NCBI GenBank assembly: GCA_017521485.1
Contig: JAFXCL010000024.1
Coordinates: 1 to 48,593 of the forward strand
DNA length: 48,593 nt
Source of the DNA: Oscillospiraceae bacterium
Lineage (GTDB): Bacteria > Bacillota > Clostridia > Oscillospirales > Oscillospiraceae
Direction of reading: 5' to 3'
Shown one piece after another: positions 1 to 8,303 of this stretch (positions are counted from its first letter, which is position 1; each line of letters starts with the position of its first letter). The notes under the pieces are model-generated. The model was given only the letters and a program-made list of their open reading frames with translations, made no database searches and was not told the DNA's origin. Both the position numbers and the translations under genes were made by a program.

Positions 1-171
1 AAGGCTCGCGTTATGATGGAAAACCGCTCCGACTATGCTATGGAGCTGGCTGTTAAGGGTATGCTGCCCAAGAACACCATCGGCCGCAACAGCATGGGCC
101 GTCTGCACCTGTATAAGGGCAATGAGCATCCCCACGCTGCCCAGAAGCCTGAATCCTGGACCCTGGACTGA
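1..171 (+). CDS. rplM: 50S ribosomal protein L13, C-terminal part
   Basis: The window opens inside this gene, so only the last 56 codons are present. The reading frame starts at base 1 and stops with TGA at 169-171. The visible protein has the L13 C-terminal hallmarks, including the M-L-P-x-N-x-x-G-R motif and the closing H-P-H-A-A-Q-K-P segment. L13 is an early-assembling protein of the large subunit. It lies 17 bases before rpsI, the usual rplM-rpsI operon order, so the two are almost certainly co-transcribed. The promoter lies outside the window. Confidence 0.95.
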   Translation, partial: KARVMMENRSDYAMELAVKGMLPKNTIGRNSMGRLHLYKGNEHPHAAQKPESWTLD

Positions 172-188
172 TTTGGAGGTAAACGATT

Positions 189-593
189 ATGTACGAGAGC
201 AAGAAGAAGTATAGCTACGGCACTGGTCGCCGTAAGTCCTCCGTTGCCCGTGTTCGTGTTTACGAGAACGGCACCGGTTCTATCATCATCAATGGCCGCG
301 ACATCGACGATTACTTTGGTCTGGACACCCTGAAGCTGGTTGTCCGTCAGCCCCTGGTCTCCTCTGACCTGGTTGGCAAGGTCGACGTAGTTGTTACCGT
401 TGCTGGCGGCGGTGTTTCCGGTCAGGCCGGTGCGATCCGTCACGGCATTTCCCGCGCACTGCTGACCCTGAACCCCGAGCTTCGTCCTTCCCTGAAGGCT
501 GCTGGTTTCCTGACCCGCGACCCCAGAATGAAGGAAAGAAAGAAGTACGGCTTGAAGGCTGCTCGCCGCGCACCCCAGTTCTCCAAGAGATAA
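189..593 (+). CDS. rpsI: 30S ribosomal protein S9
   Basis: This 134-residue protein has the full S9 signature. The N-terminus carries the [13 protein letters not shown] motif. The middle has the [19 protein letters not shown] segment. The basic C-terminal tail ends in S-K-R, which in S9 reaches the P-site tRNA. The start ATG follows a GGAGG site (176-180) by 8 bases. Length is normal for the family. It is the second gene of the rplM-rpsI operon and is followed directly by a strong terminator. Confidence 0.97.
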   Translation: MYESKKKYSYGTGRRKSSVARVRVYENGTGSIIINGRDIDDYFGLDTLKLVVRQPLVSSDLVGKVDVVVTVAGGGVSGQAGAIRHGISRALLTLNPELRPSLKAAGFLTRDPRMKERKKYGLKAARRAPQFSKR

Positions 594-616
594 TTTGTTA
601 TCTTACAGAGTTTACA

Positions 617-652
617 AAACCCTCGAAACCAAATGGTTTCGAGGGTTTCTTT
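617..652. terminator. Bidirectional intrinsic terminator after rpsI
   Basis: A perfect 14-bp stem (617-630 with 635-648) closes on the loop AAAT and runs into a T-rich tract. It ends the rplM-rpsI unit. On the other strand the same stem is followed by TTTTG and can also stop the convergent regulator gene that ends at 683. Confidence 0.9.
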
Positions 653-682
653 ATATCTTGCCTTATATCAAGCAATATTGGA

Positions 683-1288
683 TCACTGCTTTTTCATCAG
701 CATCAAAGCCTTAATGGTCAAAAATACAAACAGGTAAGCTGCGGCATACGGCTGCAAGCTTATTATAAAAAGAAGCGTTCCAAAGGCATTTAGAATCAGG
801 GAGATTTTACTTTTATTGTTCTTCCAGATCCGGCAGTTGCTACTATGCAAACCGAAAGTCGAAACGCCACAAAGGGTAATTACAATTACCGCAGCAAAAT
901 ACAGCACTTTCAAATAAGGCTGAATGCCAGAAATAGACAACAAGGAAACTGATTGTACCGTCTCCCCTGCTCTTTGTCCAAAGATGGGAAAAAAGAACGC
1001 CATCACAGCACTTATATCCAGCAATCCAAACACAAGATCCCGGACATTACTTTCTTTTTCCCTTGTGTCCGCTTCGGCGATCGTCAGCAGTTCTTCACCG
1101 GAAAGCAGCTCATCGACGGTTACGCCAAAAAATTTAGCAAGTGCTTTTAACGATTCTATATTTGGGTATCCCCTGCCGGACTCCCATTTTGAGATAGCTG
1201 TGCGGGAAACAAATAGCACTTCCGCCAGTTCTTCCTGGGTCATTCCCTTTTGTTTCCGAAGCTCCTGTAATTTTTCATTAAATTCCAT
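683..1288 (-). CDS. XRE-family regulator with C-terminal membrane segments
   Basis: The 201-residue protein begins with a classical helix-turn-helix of the XRE/Cro type. Residues about 5-60 include L-R-K-Q-K-G-M-T-Q-E-E-L-A-E and the recognition helix S-R-T-A-I-S-K-W-E-S-G-R. The C-terminal half, from about residue 85, contains three or four hydrophobic stretches that look like membrane helices. This arrangement is common in Firmicutes, where the DNA-binding domain is tethered to the membrane and may sense envelope stress or a small ligand. It stands alone between rpsI and glyA, and its target is unknown. It is not a phage repressor by context, since no phage genes are near. Confidence 0.85.
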   Translation of the reverse strand: MEFNEKLQELRKQKGMTQEELAEVLFVSRTAISKWESGRGYPNIESLKALAKFFGVTVDELLSGEELLTIAEADTREKESNVRDLVFGLLDISAVMAFFFPIFGQRAGETVQSVSLLSISGIQPYLKVLYFAAVIVITLCGVSTFGLHSSNCRIWKNNKSKISLILNAFGTLLFIISLQPYAAAYLFVFLTIKALMLMKKQ

Positions 1289-1316
1289 AACAATACACTT
1301 TCTTATATTTTTATTG

Positions 1317-1344
1317 ATTATATCACAATGTTCAAAAAACGCAA
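1317..1344 (-). promoter_or_regulatory. Candidate promoter of the XRE regulator
   Basis: On the minus strand a TTGCGT -35 (1339-1344) and a perfect TATAAT -10 (1317-1322) are separated by 16 bp, just upstream of the start codon at 1288. Confidence 0.55.
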
Positions 1345-1375
1345 ATCAAGTTTCACGCATTCCTCAGAATGTAAA

Positions 1376-1403
1376 AACAGACACGAAAATACTCGTGTCT
1401 GTT
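1376..1403 (-). terminator. Intrinsic terminator of glyA
   Basis: An 11-bp stem (1376-1386 with 1393-1403) lies just past the glyA stop codon. Read on the minus strand it ends in a short T run. Confidence 0.88.
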
Positions 1404-1410
1404 CTGTGTT

Positions 1411-2664
1411 TTACTTATACAGGGGGAACTTTTCGCAGATCTCGTGGACAGTTGCTCTGACTTCATCGGCAGTGTTTTCGTAGTCCTTAGCAGTCAGTGC
1501 AATGCAATGGGCGATCTTCTTCATTTCCTCAGCGCCCAGACCACGGGTAGTAACCGCAGCAGTACCAATACGAACGCCGCTGGTGACAGAGGGCTTTTCA
1601 GGGTCGTTGGGGATTGCATTCTTATTGAGGGTGATATGGTTCTCGTCGCAGCGGGTCTGCAGTTCCTTACCGGTGATGTTCATGGGACGCAGATCTGCCA
1701 GCATCAGGTGGTTATCTGTACCGCCGGTAACCAGATCAAAGCCTTCTTGCAGCAAGCTTTCTGCCATAACCTTTGCATTGGCAACCACATTGTGGGCATA
1801 AGCCTTAAAGTCATCGCTCATAGCTTCCTTCAGGCAGACAGCCTTAGCAGCAATCACATGCTCCAGAGGACCGCCCTGTGTGCCGGGGAACACTGCGGAA
1901 TTGATCTTTTTGGCATATTCCTCTTTGCCCATAATCAGACCGCCCCGAGGACCACGGAGAGTCTTGTGGGTGGTTGTGGTAACAATGTCCGCATAAGGCA
2001 CAGGGTTCATATGCGCGCCACCGGCAACCAGACCGGCAATGTGCGCCATATCTACCATCAGCACAGCGCCCACTTCGTGAGCGATGTCAGCAAAGATCTT
2101 AAAGTCGATTGCTCTGGGGTATGCAGAAGCACCGGCAATAATCAGTTTTGGCTGGCATTTCTTAGCCATATCCCGAATTTCATCATAATCGATACGGCCG
2201 GTTTCGTGGTTCACATCATAGGAAACCACATTATAGTACTTACCGGAAATATTTGCAGGGCTGCCATGGGACAGATGGCCGCCGTTGGCAAGGCTCATAC
2301 CCATCATTGTATCACCGGGCTGGAGCAGTGCAAGCTGAACAGCCATATTTGCCTGCGCGCCGGAGTGGGGCTGAACATTGGCAAACTCTGCGCCAAACAG
2401 ATCCTTTGCCCGCTGGATACACAGGCTCTCCAGTTCATCAACAAACTGGCAGCCGCCGTAATAGCGCTTGCCGGGCAGGCCCTCGGCATACTTATTGGTG
2501 AGGATAGAGCCCATAGCAGCAATCACCGCAGGAGAAGCAAAGTTCTCGGATGCGATCAGCTCCAAGCCGTCCTGCTGACGGGTCATTTCCCGGCTCATCA
2601 TTGACGCCACTTCGGGGTCAAACTGTGAAACAAATCCAATGGAATCAAGTGTCTTTCCGTGCAT
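1411..2664 (-). CDS. glyA: Serine hydroxymethyltransferase
   Basis: GlyA is a PLP enzyme that interconverts serine plus tetrahydrofolate with glycine plus methylene-tetrahydrofolate. The 417-residue protein has the S-E-N-F-A-S-P motif near the N-terminus, the G-G-H-L-S-H-G stretch, and the PLP-lysine motif [14 protein letters not shown]. Length and motif order are normal. An upstream in-frame ATG exists at 2718. The ATG at 2664 is preferred because an AAGGA site precedes it and family homology begins there, while the extra 18 residues overlap the riboswitch expression platform. The gene is monocistronic, with its own terminator downstream and a glycine riboswitch upstream. Confidence 0.96.
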   Translation of the reverse strand: MHGKTLDSIGFVSQFDPEVASMMSREMTRQQDGLELIASENFASPAVIAAMGSILTNKYAEGLPGKRYYGGCQFVDELESLCIQRAKDLFGAEFANVQPHSGAQANMAVQLALLQPGDTMMGMSLANGGHLSHGSPANISGKYYNVVSYDVNHETGRIDYDEIRDMAKKCQPKLIIAGASAYPRAIDFKIFADIAHEVGAVLMVDMAHIAGLVAGGAHMNPVPYADIVTTTTHKTLRGPRGGLIMGKEEYAKKINSAVFPGTQGGPLEHVIAAKAVCLKEAMSDDFKAYAHNVVANAKVMAESLLQEGFDLVTGGTDNHLMLADLRPMNITGKELQTRCDENHITLNKNAIPNDPEKPSVTSGVRIGTAAVTTRGLGAEEMKKIAHCIALTAKDYENTADEVRATVHEICEKFPLYK

Positions 2665-2691
2665 TATTAGTTCCTTCTTTCTAAATTTTAC

Positions 2692-2729
2692 CAAACAAAA
2701 AAATGAGCTATCCCTCAAGAGGACCGCTC
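2692..2729 (-). terminator. Riboswitch-controlled terminator before glyA
   Basis: On the minus strand a GAGC...GCTC outer stem encloses a GTCCTC/GAGGGAT inner stem and is followed by seven T residues, just before the glyA ribosome site. The GTCCTC arm is complementary to GAGGAC at the 5' edge of the aptamer. This suggests that aptamer folding decides whether the terminator forms. The direction of control cannot be settled from sequence alone. Confidence 0.75.
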
Positions 2730-2744
2730 AAACTCCGAAAAAAC

Positions 2745-2880
2745 GCTTATTTAAAAGCATCTCCGTCCGTTCGCCTGAGAGATTCGGCATACGCCTTGCA
2801 CCTTCGGCACACAACTAAATGTGTTCTCCAGAGAGTCCTCAGCTTTTCGGTCTTATTCCCGCAGAAGGGATCTTCCTGAA
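2745..2880 (-). promoter_or_regulatory. Glycine riboswitch (single aptamer) upstream of glyA
   Basis: Read on the minus strand, the leader contains the glycine-aptamer (gcvT-motif) consensus blocks in order: CTCTCTGGAGA, then GCCGAAGGTGCAAG, then CCGAATCTCTCAGGCGAA, then CGGACGGAG. Only one aptamer is visible. A separate hairpin precedes it, with AGCTTTTC pairing with GAAAAGCT around a GATCCC/GGGAATA inner stem. This could be the ghost aptamer described for singlet glycine riboswitches. The position between promoter and glyA, followed by a terminator hairpin, fits transcriptional control of glycine/serine/one-carbon metabolism. Confidence 0.9.
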
Positions 2881-2913
2881 AAGCTTCACAGGTTTATTTG
2901 GTTGACTATATAT

Positions 2914-2941
2914 AGTATACACATATCAAGTGAAATGTCAA
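2914..2941 (-). promoter_or_regulatory. Promoter of glyA
   Basis: On the minus strand there is a perfect TTGACA -35 (2936-2941), a 16-bp spacer and a TATACT -10 (2914-2919). It would place the transcription start just before the riboswitch. Confidence 0.8.
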
Positions 2942-2992
2942 TACCTAGTCTTTTATGTTTTTGGGCGCGCTGATAGCAGCGCGCCCAACATC

Positions 2993-5146
2993 TTATTCCT
3001 TGGGAATGTTCTTCATTGTCAGACTGATCCGCTTGCGCTTTTCGTCCACATCCAAAACCGCAACTTTCACAATATCACCCACCTGAACCACTTCCTTGGG
3101 ATGGGAGATCCGACGGTTGCATACCTGAGAAATATGCACTAATCCGTCCTGATGAACGCCTATATCCACAAACACGCCGAAATCTATTACATTCCGAACA
3201 GTTCCGGACAGGACCATACCCGGCTTCAGATCGCTCATTTCCAGCACATCTGTCCGCAGGATCGGAGCCGGCAGCTCGTCACGGGGGTCACGGCCGGGTT
3301 TTAGCAGTTCCTTAACCACATCTTCCAATGTAGGAACACCCACGCCACAGCCTTGGGCAGCCTTTTCAGGCCCAAAGTCCGCAAAGCGTTCCTGCAGCTG
3401 TCCAATAGATCCTGCAGCCACATCTTTCTTATCATAGCCACAAAGAGTCAGAAGCTTCTGCGCAGCCTCATAGGATTCCGGGTGGACACCGGTATTATCC
3501 AGAATCTCTTTACTCTCAGGCACACGCAAAAAGCCTGCGCACTGCTGATACGCCTTCGGTCCAAGCTTGGGAACTTTTTTCAGCTGACTTCTGGCAGAAA
3601 ACGCGCCGTTTTCTTCACGGTATGCTACAATATTTTTCGCTGTGGTGGAATTGAGTCCGGATACTCTCTGGAGTAAACTTGCAGATGCAGTATTCAGGTC
3701 CACACCAACCGCGTTAACGCAGTCTTCAACCACTGCATTTAAGGAAGTATCCAGTTCCTTTTGGGGCATATCGTGCTGATACTGACCCACACCAATGGCC
3801 TTGGGATCGATCTTCACAAGTTCCGCAAGGGGGTCCTGCATACGGCGGGCAATAGAGACCGCAGAGCGGAGGTTTACATCGTACTCAGGGAACTCCTCCG
3901 CTGCCAGCTTAGAGGCGGAATACACCGATGCGCCGGCTTCGTTTACGATCATATAGCTGACGCCGGACACCTGCTTAAGCATTTCCACGGTCATCGCTTC
4001 CGTTTCCCGGGAGGCAGTACCATTGCCGATTGCGATATGCCGGACACTGTGTTTACGGATCAGGCGGGAGAGGATCTCAATTGCCTCCTCTTTTTTGCGC
4101 TGGGAGAAAGTGGGATAAACAACCGCAGTGTCCAAGACCTTACCTGTGCCGTCCACAACTGCCACCTTGCAGCCATTGCGGTATCCGGGATCAAGGCCCA
4201 TGGTCACAAAGCCTTTAACAGGACGCTGCATCAGAAGAGGCTTTAAGTTCAGGGCAAAGTTTGCAATTGCTGCTTCTGCTGCCTGATCTGTCAGTGCATT
4301 ACGCAGTTCCCGCTCCACACTTGGTGCAATCAGGCGGTTAAAGGCATCTTCAGCCGCCGCACGGACAAAGGCAGACACCTGCATGGTAGGCTTCAGTGCC
4401 ATACGGCACACCAGTGCCTGACCCTCCAGGCCGGGCAGTGCAGCAGAAACTTTCAAGAAGCCTTCCTTTTCACCCCGGTTAATGGCAAGGATCTGATGGT
4501 TCTGCAATTTGGAAACCACACAGGAAAAGCTGTAATACAGCTCATACACACTTTCCTTATCGGGATCTTCCGCCTGAACAGACAAAACAGCAAAACGCTC
4601 CATTTTCTGGCGCAGCGCTTTGCGAATTTCCGGATCATCGGAGATCATCTCCGCAATAATATCTGATGCACCGGCAAGGGCATCTTCCAGAGTTTCCACA
4701 CCCTTTTCCGGGTCGATATAGTCCTGTGCAAGGGTTTGAGGATCCTGTCCGTCCTGTGCAAAAATTGCAAGAGCCAGGGGTTCAAGCCCCTTCTCCTTAG
4801 CAACCGACGCGCGGGTACGGCGTTTTTGCTTGTAGGGACGGTAAAGATCTTCTACTTCAGCCAAGGTAGCAGCCGCCATAATCGTCTGCTCCAGCTCCTC
4901 AGTCAGCTTTTCCTGACCTGCAATTGCCTTGCAGACTTCCTCCTTGCGCTCCTGTAAATTGCGCAGATAGGTAAGCCGTGATTCCAGCTGGCGCAGCACA
5001 GTATCATCCATACTGCCATGCATTTCTTTCCGGTAACGGGCAATAAAGGGAATGGTATTTCCTTCATCCAGCAGGTTTACTACATTTTCTACACATTCCG
5101 TTTTCTGCCCCAATTCCAGGGCAAGGGCTTCAATAATGGAATTCAT
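2993..5146 (-). CDS. tex: Tex-family RNA-binding transcription accessory protein
   Basis: The 717-residue protein has the canonical Tex architecture. An N-terminal helical Tex domain covers about residues 1-200. A YqgF/RuvC-like domain starts at the G-L-D-P-G-Y-R-N-G segment near residue 320. A helix-hairpin-helix region includes N-T-A-S-A-S-L-L-Q-R-V-S-G-L. A C-terminal S1 domain starts at L-K-P-G-M-V-L-S-G-T-V and contains F-G-V-F-V-D-I-G and D-G-L-V-H-I-S. Tex proteins bind nucleic acid and are implicated in transcription and RNA processing. The start ATG follows AGGAG by 8 bases. It stands alone with its own promoter. Confidence 0.95.
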   Translation of the reverse strand: MNSIIEALALELGQKTECVENVVNLLDEGNTIPFIARYRKEMHGSMDDTVLRQLESRLTYLRNLQERKEEVCKAIAGQEKLTEELEQTIMAAATLAEVEDLYRPYKQKRRTRASVAKEKGLEPLALAIFAQDGQDPQTLAQDYIDPEKGVETLEDALAGASDIIAEMISDDPEIRKALRQKMERFAVLSVQAEDPDKESVYELYYSFSCVVSKLQNHQILAINRGEKEGFLKVSAALPGLEGQALVCRMALKPTMQVSAFVRAAAEDAFNRLIAPSVERELRNALTDQAAEAAIANFALNLKPLLMQRPVKGFVTMGLDPGYRNGCKVAVVDGTGKVLDTAVVYPTFSQRKKEEAIEILSRLIRKHSVRHIAIGNGTASRETEAMTVEMLKQVSGVSYMIVNEAGASVYSASKLAAEEFPEYDVNLRSAVSIARRMQDPLAELVKIDPKAIGVGQYQHDMPQKELDTSLNAVVEDCVNAVGVDLNTASASLLQRVSGLNSTTAKNIVAYREENGAFSARSQLKKVPKLGPKAYQQCAGFLRVPESKEILDNTGVHPESYEAAQKLLTLCGYDKKDVAAGSIGQLQERFADFGPEKAAQGCGVGVPTLEDVVKELLKPGRDPRDELPAPILRTDVLEMSDLKPGMVLSGTVRNVIDFGVFVDIGVHQDGLVHISQVCNRRISHPKEVVQVGDIVKVAVLDVDEKRKRISLTMKNIPKE

Positions 5147-5175
5147 AGGTATCTCCTAACATATTGATATTGAAT

Positions 5176-5204
5176 ATCATACCATATGAAGCAGTAATTT
5201 ACAA
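5176..5204 (-). promoter_or_regulatory. Promoter of tex
   Basis: On the minus strand a TTGTAA -35 (5199-5204) and a TATGAT -10 (5176-5181) are separated by 17 bp. Confidence 0.65.
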
Positions 5205-5243
5205 TATCTTTATACTTACCAGCGGTTTCTCTAAAGGAGCCAA

Positions 5244-5272
5244 TTGACAACATACGGCGCAAAATGTATAAT
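5244..5272 (+). promoter_or_regulatory. Promoter of the cytidylate-kinase-like gene
   Basis: This is a consensus sigma-A promoter: perfect TTGACA (5244-5249), 17-bp spacer, perfect TATAAT (5267-5272). It lies 34 bp before the start codon. Confidence 0.88.
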
Positions 5273-5306
5273 AATATTGTAAGATCATTCTAAAGGAGGC
5301 CGTTTT

Positions 5307-5915
5307 ATGGAAAAGAAGATCATTACCATCAGTCGTGAATTTGGCAGCGGTGGCCGTACAGTGGGTCATATGGTGGCAGAAGCACTTGGTATTCCCTTCT
5401 ACGACAAGGATCTTGTGGATCATATCGCACTGGAATCCGGTTTCTCCCCTAAATTTATTGAGGAGCACGGAGAACACGCCCCCGGCAAGAGTCTGTTTTC
5501 TTATGCCTTTGCACATCAGGGAATCCCCGGTGCAATCAGCGGGCTTTCTACCGCGGACTTCCTTTGGAATATTCAGTGCAGTGTGATTTTGCAGCTTGCC
5601 GAGAAAGGTCCTTGTGTAATCGTCGGCCGAAATGCTGACTACATACTCAAAGACCGGAAGGATTGTTTCCACGCCTTTATTCACGCAGACAATGATTTCC
5701 GTGCGGAAAGAATCGTTAAAATGTACGGCGAAACGGAAAAAAGTCCGGAATCCCGTCTGCAGGAAAAGGATAAGCGCCGCAAGGTCAATTATCAGCACTA
5801 TACCGGCAGAGACTGGGGTCGGTCCCAGAATTATGACATCAGCCTGAGCACAAGTACACTGGGTATTGAAAAATGCGCTCAGATCATTGTAGATCTGGTA
5901 AATGAAAGTAAATAA
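5307..5915 (+). CDS. Cytidylate kinase-like family protein
   Basis: The 202-residue protein starts with I-I-T-I-S-R-E-F-G-S-G-G-R-T, a P-loop variant typical of the cytidylate-kinase-like family found in many gut Firmicutes. It continues with P-F-Y-D-K-D-L and a C-V-I-V-G-R-N-A-D motif near residue 110. It differs from true Cmk and is shorter. Family members are predicted nucleotide kinases, but the substrate is not established. The start follows AAAGGAGG by 7 bases. The gene is monocistronic, between a strong promoter and a strong terminator. Confidence 0.88.
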   Translation: MEKKIITISREFGSGGRTVGHMVAEALGIPFYDKDLVDHIALESGFSPKFIEEHGEHAPGKSLFSYAFAHQGIPGAISGLSTADFLWNIQCSVILQLAEKGPCVIVGRNADYILKDRKDCFHAFIHADNDFRAERIVKMYGETEKSPESRLQEKDKRRKVNYQHYTGRDWGRSQNYDISLSTSTLGIEKCAQIIVDLVNESK

Positions 5916-5924
5916 CAAAAGCAA

Positions 5925-5958
5925 CTCCCCCGCTGATATTTTCAGCGGGGGAGATTTT
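5925..5958. terminator. Intrinsic terminator between convergent genes
   Basis: A GC-rich 12-bp stem (5925-5936 with 5942-5953) is followed by six T residues. It ends the cytidylate-kinase-like gene and, in the other direction with a weaker T tract, may end the DUF4317 gene that stops at 5959. Confidence 0.9.
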
Positions 5959-7110
5959 TTATACCAAAGCACCTTCGCCCTCTGCAATGTGAATGTTCAC
6001 GCCGTTAACTTCCACATTTTCATCGGCACAGATCAAAATATACTTCACGCCGCCAATGATTCGGGTTTCGATCAAGTCACTTCGCTCCGGATTGACCTTA
6101 ATAGACACATCCGGTGTGTTGATTAAAAACTGCTTGTTGTTGATAATATTCTTCGGATGAAGCTCTGCTTCAAAGCCAAAAACAGAATCGTATTCCACAC
6201 TGAATTTGGAAATATTCCTTTCCGGGACGCCGCTTTCCTTAAGTGCCTGCTTTACCTGTTCTTTGGAAATCAGCAGCGGCTCCGCAACTTTACTTTCCTT
6301 ATGCAGTTCAATACACTGGCAAAGCTGTTCGTGGACGGTCTGAACCACATCCAGACTGCAGGATTCATTTAAGGAAGTTGTCAGCAGTGCTTCAAAGGAC
6401 TTCTTCTGCTCCGCCGCAGGCTTTGGCGGCTGCACACAAAACAGTGCGTCCACCAAATCTGGGTGATTGTCCTTCTGGCTATGGGTATAATACAGGGCAT
6501 TGTAGATATTCGTTGACCGGTCATCAAATGCCGGGAACAGAAAGCCTGCTTCCGGTGCGGAAACCACATTGACCGCTCCCCCGTCCTGGAACGCTTTGCT
6601 GTCAGCATCGTAATGTAAATTCGGCTTTGCCAGCTTTACAGGACAAACAGCGCACAGCAGATAGGTGTAGGTTTCAGAGGATGCATCCGACTGACTTTCC
6701 CCGTCCTTACTCTTAAAGGGAACATCATAGCTGTCGCAGCCAATCAAGATGAGAAATCCCTCCGGGAATGTGACAGAATCGATAATCTTGCGGTAAAGCT
6801 CCTGCCGTTTTTCGCTGTCCTTCAGTCCGCTGCTGCGCAGATCCATCAATAGTTTGTGTTCCGGAGAATTGGCAACCTGTGCAGTGCGGAAGGTAATGTC
6901 AATGAGATTCTTGCCAACACTTCCGGAAAGTGTGCGTTTCATAAGGGTGAAGTACTTTTCTGCCTCGTTTTCTGACATCATACCGGTGCTTTTGGAAAAT
7001 TCGGAGATGATCTCCTTCTGTCCGTTCACATAGCAGCCGTAGATAGTCGTCATATTACTGCGATCCCGGCGAACTCTGCGCCGGATCTCGCCAATTTCCT
7101 TTTCGTTCAT
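5959..7110 (-). CDS. DUF4317 family protein
   Basis: This 383-residue soluble protein matches the DUF4317 family of Clostridia by its N-terminus (E-I-G-E-I-R-R-R-V-R-R-D-R-S-N-M) and by the central G-C-D-S-Y-D-V-P-F segment. There is no signal peptide or membrane helix. The first ~25 residues are very basic and arginine-rich, which could contact nucleic acid, but no function is established for the family. It is a stand-alone gene opposite the cytidylate-kinase-like gene. The start codon ATG at 7110 begins at the conserved family N-terminus. Confidence 0.85.
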   Translation of the reverse strand: MNEKEIGEIRRRVRRDRSNMTTIYGCYVNGQKEIISEFSKSTGMMSENEAEKYFTLMKRTLSGSVGKNLIDITFRTAQVANSPEHKLLMDLRSSGLKDSEKRQELYRKIIDSVTFPEGFLILIGCDSYDVPFKSKDGESQSDASSETYTYLLCAVCPVKLAKPNLHYDADSKAFQDGGAVNVVSAPEAGFLFPAFDDRSTNIYNALYYTHSQKDNHPDLVDALFCVQPPKPAAEQKKSFEALLTTSLNESCSLDVVQTVHEQLCQCIELHKESKVAEPLLISKEQVKQALKESGVPERNISKFSVEYDSVFGFEAELHPKNIINNKQFLINTPDVSIKVNPERSDLIETRIIGGVKYILICADENVEVNGVNIHIAEGEGALV

Positions 7111-7217
7111 AGCATGCCTCGTATGTATAGATTTGCGGACTGCTCCGCCTGGGTATTATATCACAAAGCACGCGCAAAATCTATCTTAAAAAAGATAAGA
7201 TTTTTTTAGAAAAAGTA

Positions 7218-7245
7218 TTGACTTATTTCAAAATTCTGCTATAAT
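7218..7245 (+). promoter_or_regulatory. Promoter of tRNA-Gly
   Basis: TTGACT (7218-7223), a 16-bp spacer and a perfect TATAAT (7240-7245) lie 12 bp before the tRNA 5' end. Confidence 0.85.
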
Positions 7246-7257
7246 ACCTCTTGTTCC

Positions 7258-7333
7258 GCGGGTGTAGCTCATCTGGTAGAGCGCCACCTTGCCAAGGTGG
7301 AGGTAGCGAGTTCGAGCCTCGTCACCCGCTCCA
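7258..7333 (+). tRNA. tRNA-Gly (anticodon GCC)
   Basis: The 76-base gene folds as a cloverleaf. The acceptor arm pairs GCGGGTG with CACCCGC, the D arm pairs GCTC with GAGC, and the anticodon stem pairs CCACC with GGTGG around the loop TTGCCAA. The T arm pairs GCGAG with CTCGT around TTCGAGC. The 3' CCA is encoded. Anticodon GCC reads glycine codons GGC and GGT. It is a single-gene transcription unit with its own promoter and terminator. Confidence 0.97.
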
Positions 7334-7338
7334 GAAAA

Positions 7339-7376
7339 AAACAGCCTTTGTCTATTGACAAAGGCTGTTTCTTTTT
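7339..7376 (+). terminator. Intrinsic terminator of tRNA-Gly
   Basis: A 14-bp perfect stem (7339-7352 with 7357-7370) with loop TATT is followed by CTTTTT. Confidence 0.92.
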
Positions 7377-7424
7377 AATTAAATTGCCGCATTTGCCAAA
7401 CTAAGCAAATGCGGCAATTTAATT
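7377..7424 (-). terminator. Terminator of the parE-parC-yitT unit
   Basis: A long perfect stem (core 7381-7396 with 7405-7420, extended by flanking AATT/AATT) touches the yitT stop codon. On the minus strand it is followed by AATTAAAAAG. Confidence 0.75.
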
Positions 7425-8285
7425 TTACAACGCATCTTTATGGTATCGAGTGAAGCCGTCGCCTAGGACCTGGTGAGCTTCCTGCATAATAATAAAAGCA
7501 TTGGGGTCTAATTCGGACACAAGCTGTTTCAGCTCAGCCACCTGCTGGCGTTTCACTGCCGTCAGGACGACCTTTGTTTCATTATGCCGGAAAGAGCCCT
7601 CTCCGTGAAGAAAGGTTGCGCCACGGTCCAGCTTCGCTGCAATGGTCTGGGCGATTATCTCATGGTGATTTGTGATGATCAGTGCCACCTTTGAATAATC
7701 AAACCGGTAAACCACCGCATCAATTACAAGTCCGGACACAAAGATCGCCACACCGCTATAGAGAGTTCTGGTAATATCCCGGAATACGATACCGGTGAGC
7801 ACCGCAACACACATATCAAACGCAATATTGATGGTGCCGATGGGCATATTACGCCATTTCCGTTTCAAAAGCCGCACAATGATATCTGAACCGCCGGTGG
7901 TTGCACCGGTAGAAAACACTACACCCAGACCAAACCCGCAGATCGCTCCGCCGTACAATGCACCGATCAGGGGTTCTGTTTCCGGTGCAGGAAGGATCGA
8001 AAACAGATCAATAAATGTGGCAGAGAGGATCATTCCAACCAAGGAACTGAAGAAAAACTTTTTGCCGATCTTCATGCCACCCAAGGCAAAGAGCGGAAGG
8101 TTAAAAAGCGCCGTGACCGTACCCACTGTTCCCACCTTGATCAAATGGACCAGTGCCATTGAAAGACCGGATATACCGCCGGCATTCAGGCCATTGGGCA
8201 GCAAAAACAGGTTGAAACCCAAGCCAAACAGGGCGCAGCCTACCGTTACTTTTATGAAGGCTGTCAGTTTCTGACGAATCTTCAA
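7425..8285 (-). CDS. YitT family membrane protein
   Basis: The protein (286 residues from the start chosen here) has five or six hydrophobic segments in its first ~200 residues and a soluble C-terminal DUF2179 domain. The YitT hallmarks are the N-terminal F-L-L-P-N-G-L-N-A-G-G-I-S-G-L-S segment and the S-T-G-A-T-T-G-G-S-D-I motif near the middle. The role of YitT proteins is not settled. No ATG lies near the N-terminus. TTG at 8285 is chosen because AGGAG precedes it by 8 bases; an in-frame TTG at 8303 abuts the parC stop codon without its own ribosome site. It is the last gene after parE and parC. Confidence 0.85.
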   Translation of the reverse strand: MKIRQKLTAFIKVTVGCALFGLGFNLFLLPNGLNAGGISGLSMALVHLIKVGTVGTVTALFNLPLFALGGMKIGKKFFFSSLVGMILSATFIDLFSILPAPETEPLIGALYGGAICGFGLGVVFSTGATTGGSDIIVRLLKRKWRNMPIGTINIAFDMCVAVLTGIVFRDITRTLYSGVAIFVSGLVIDAVVYRFDYSKVALIITNHHEIIAQTIAAKLDRGATFLHGEGSFRHNETKVVLTAVKRQQVAELKQLVSELDPNAFIIMQEAHQVLGDGFTRYHKDAL

Positions 8286-8303
8286 GACCCTTTCTCCTCT
8301 CAA

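Noticed and set aside
23-443. Minus-strand open frame opposite rpsI
   Set aside because: It is antisense to a clear ribosomal protein gene and has no recognisable domain.
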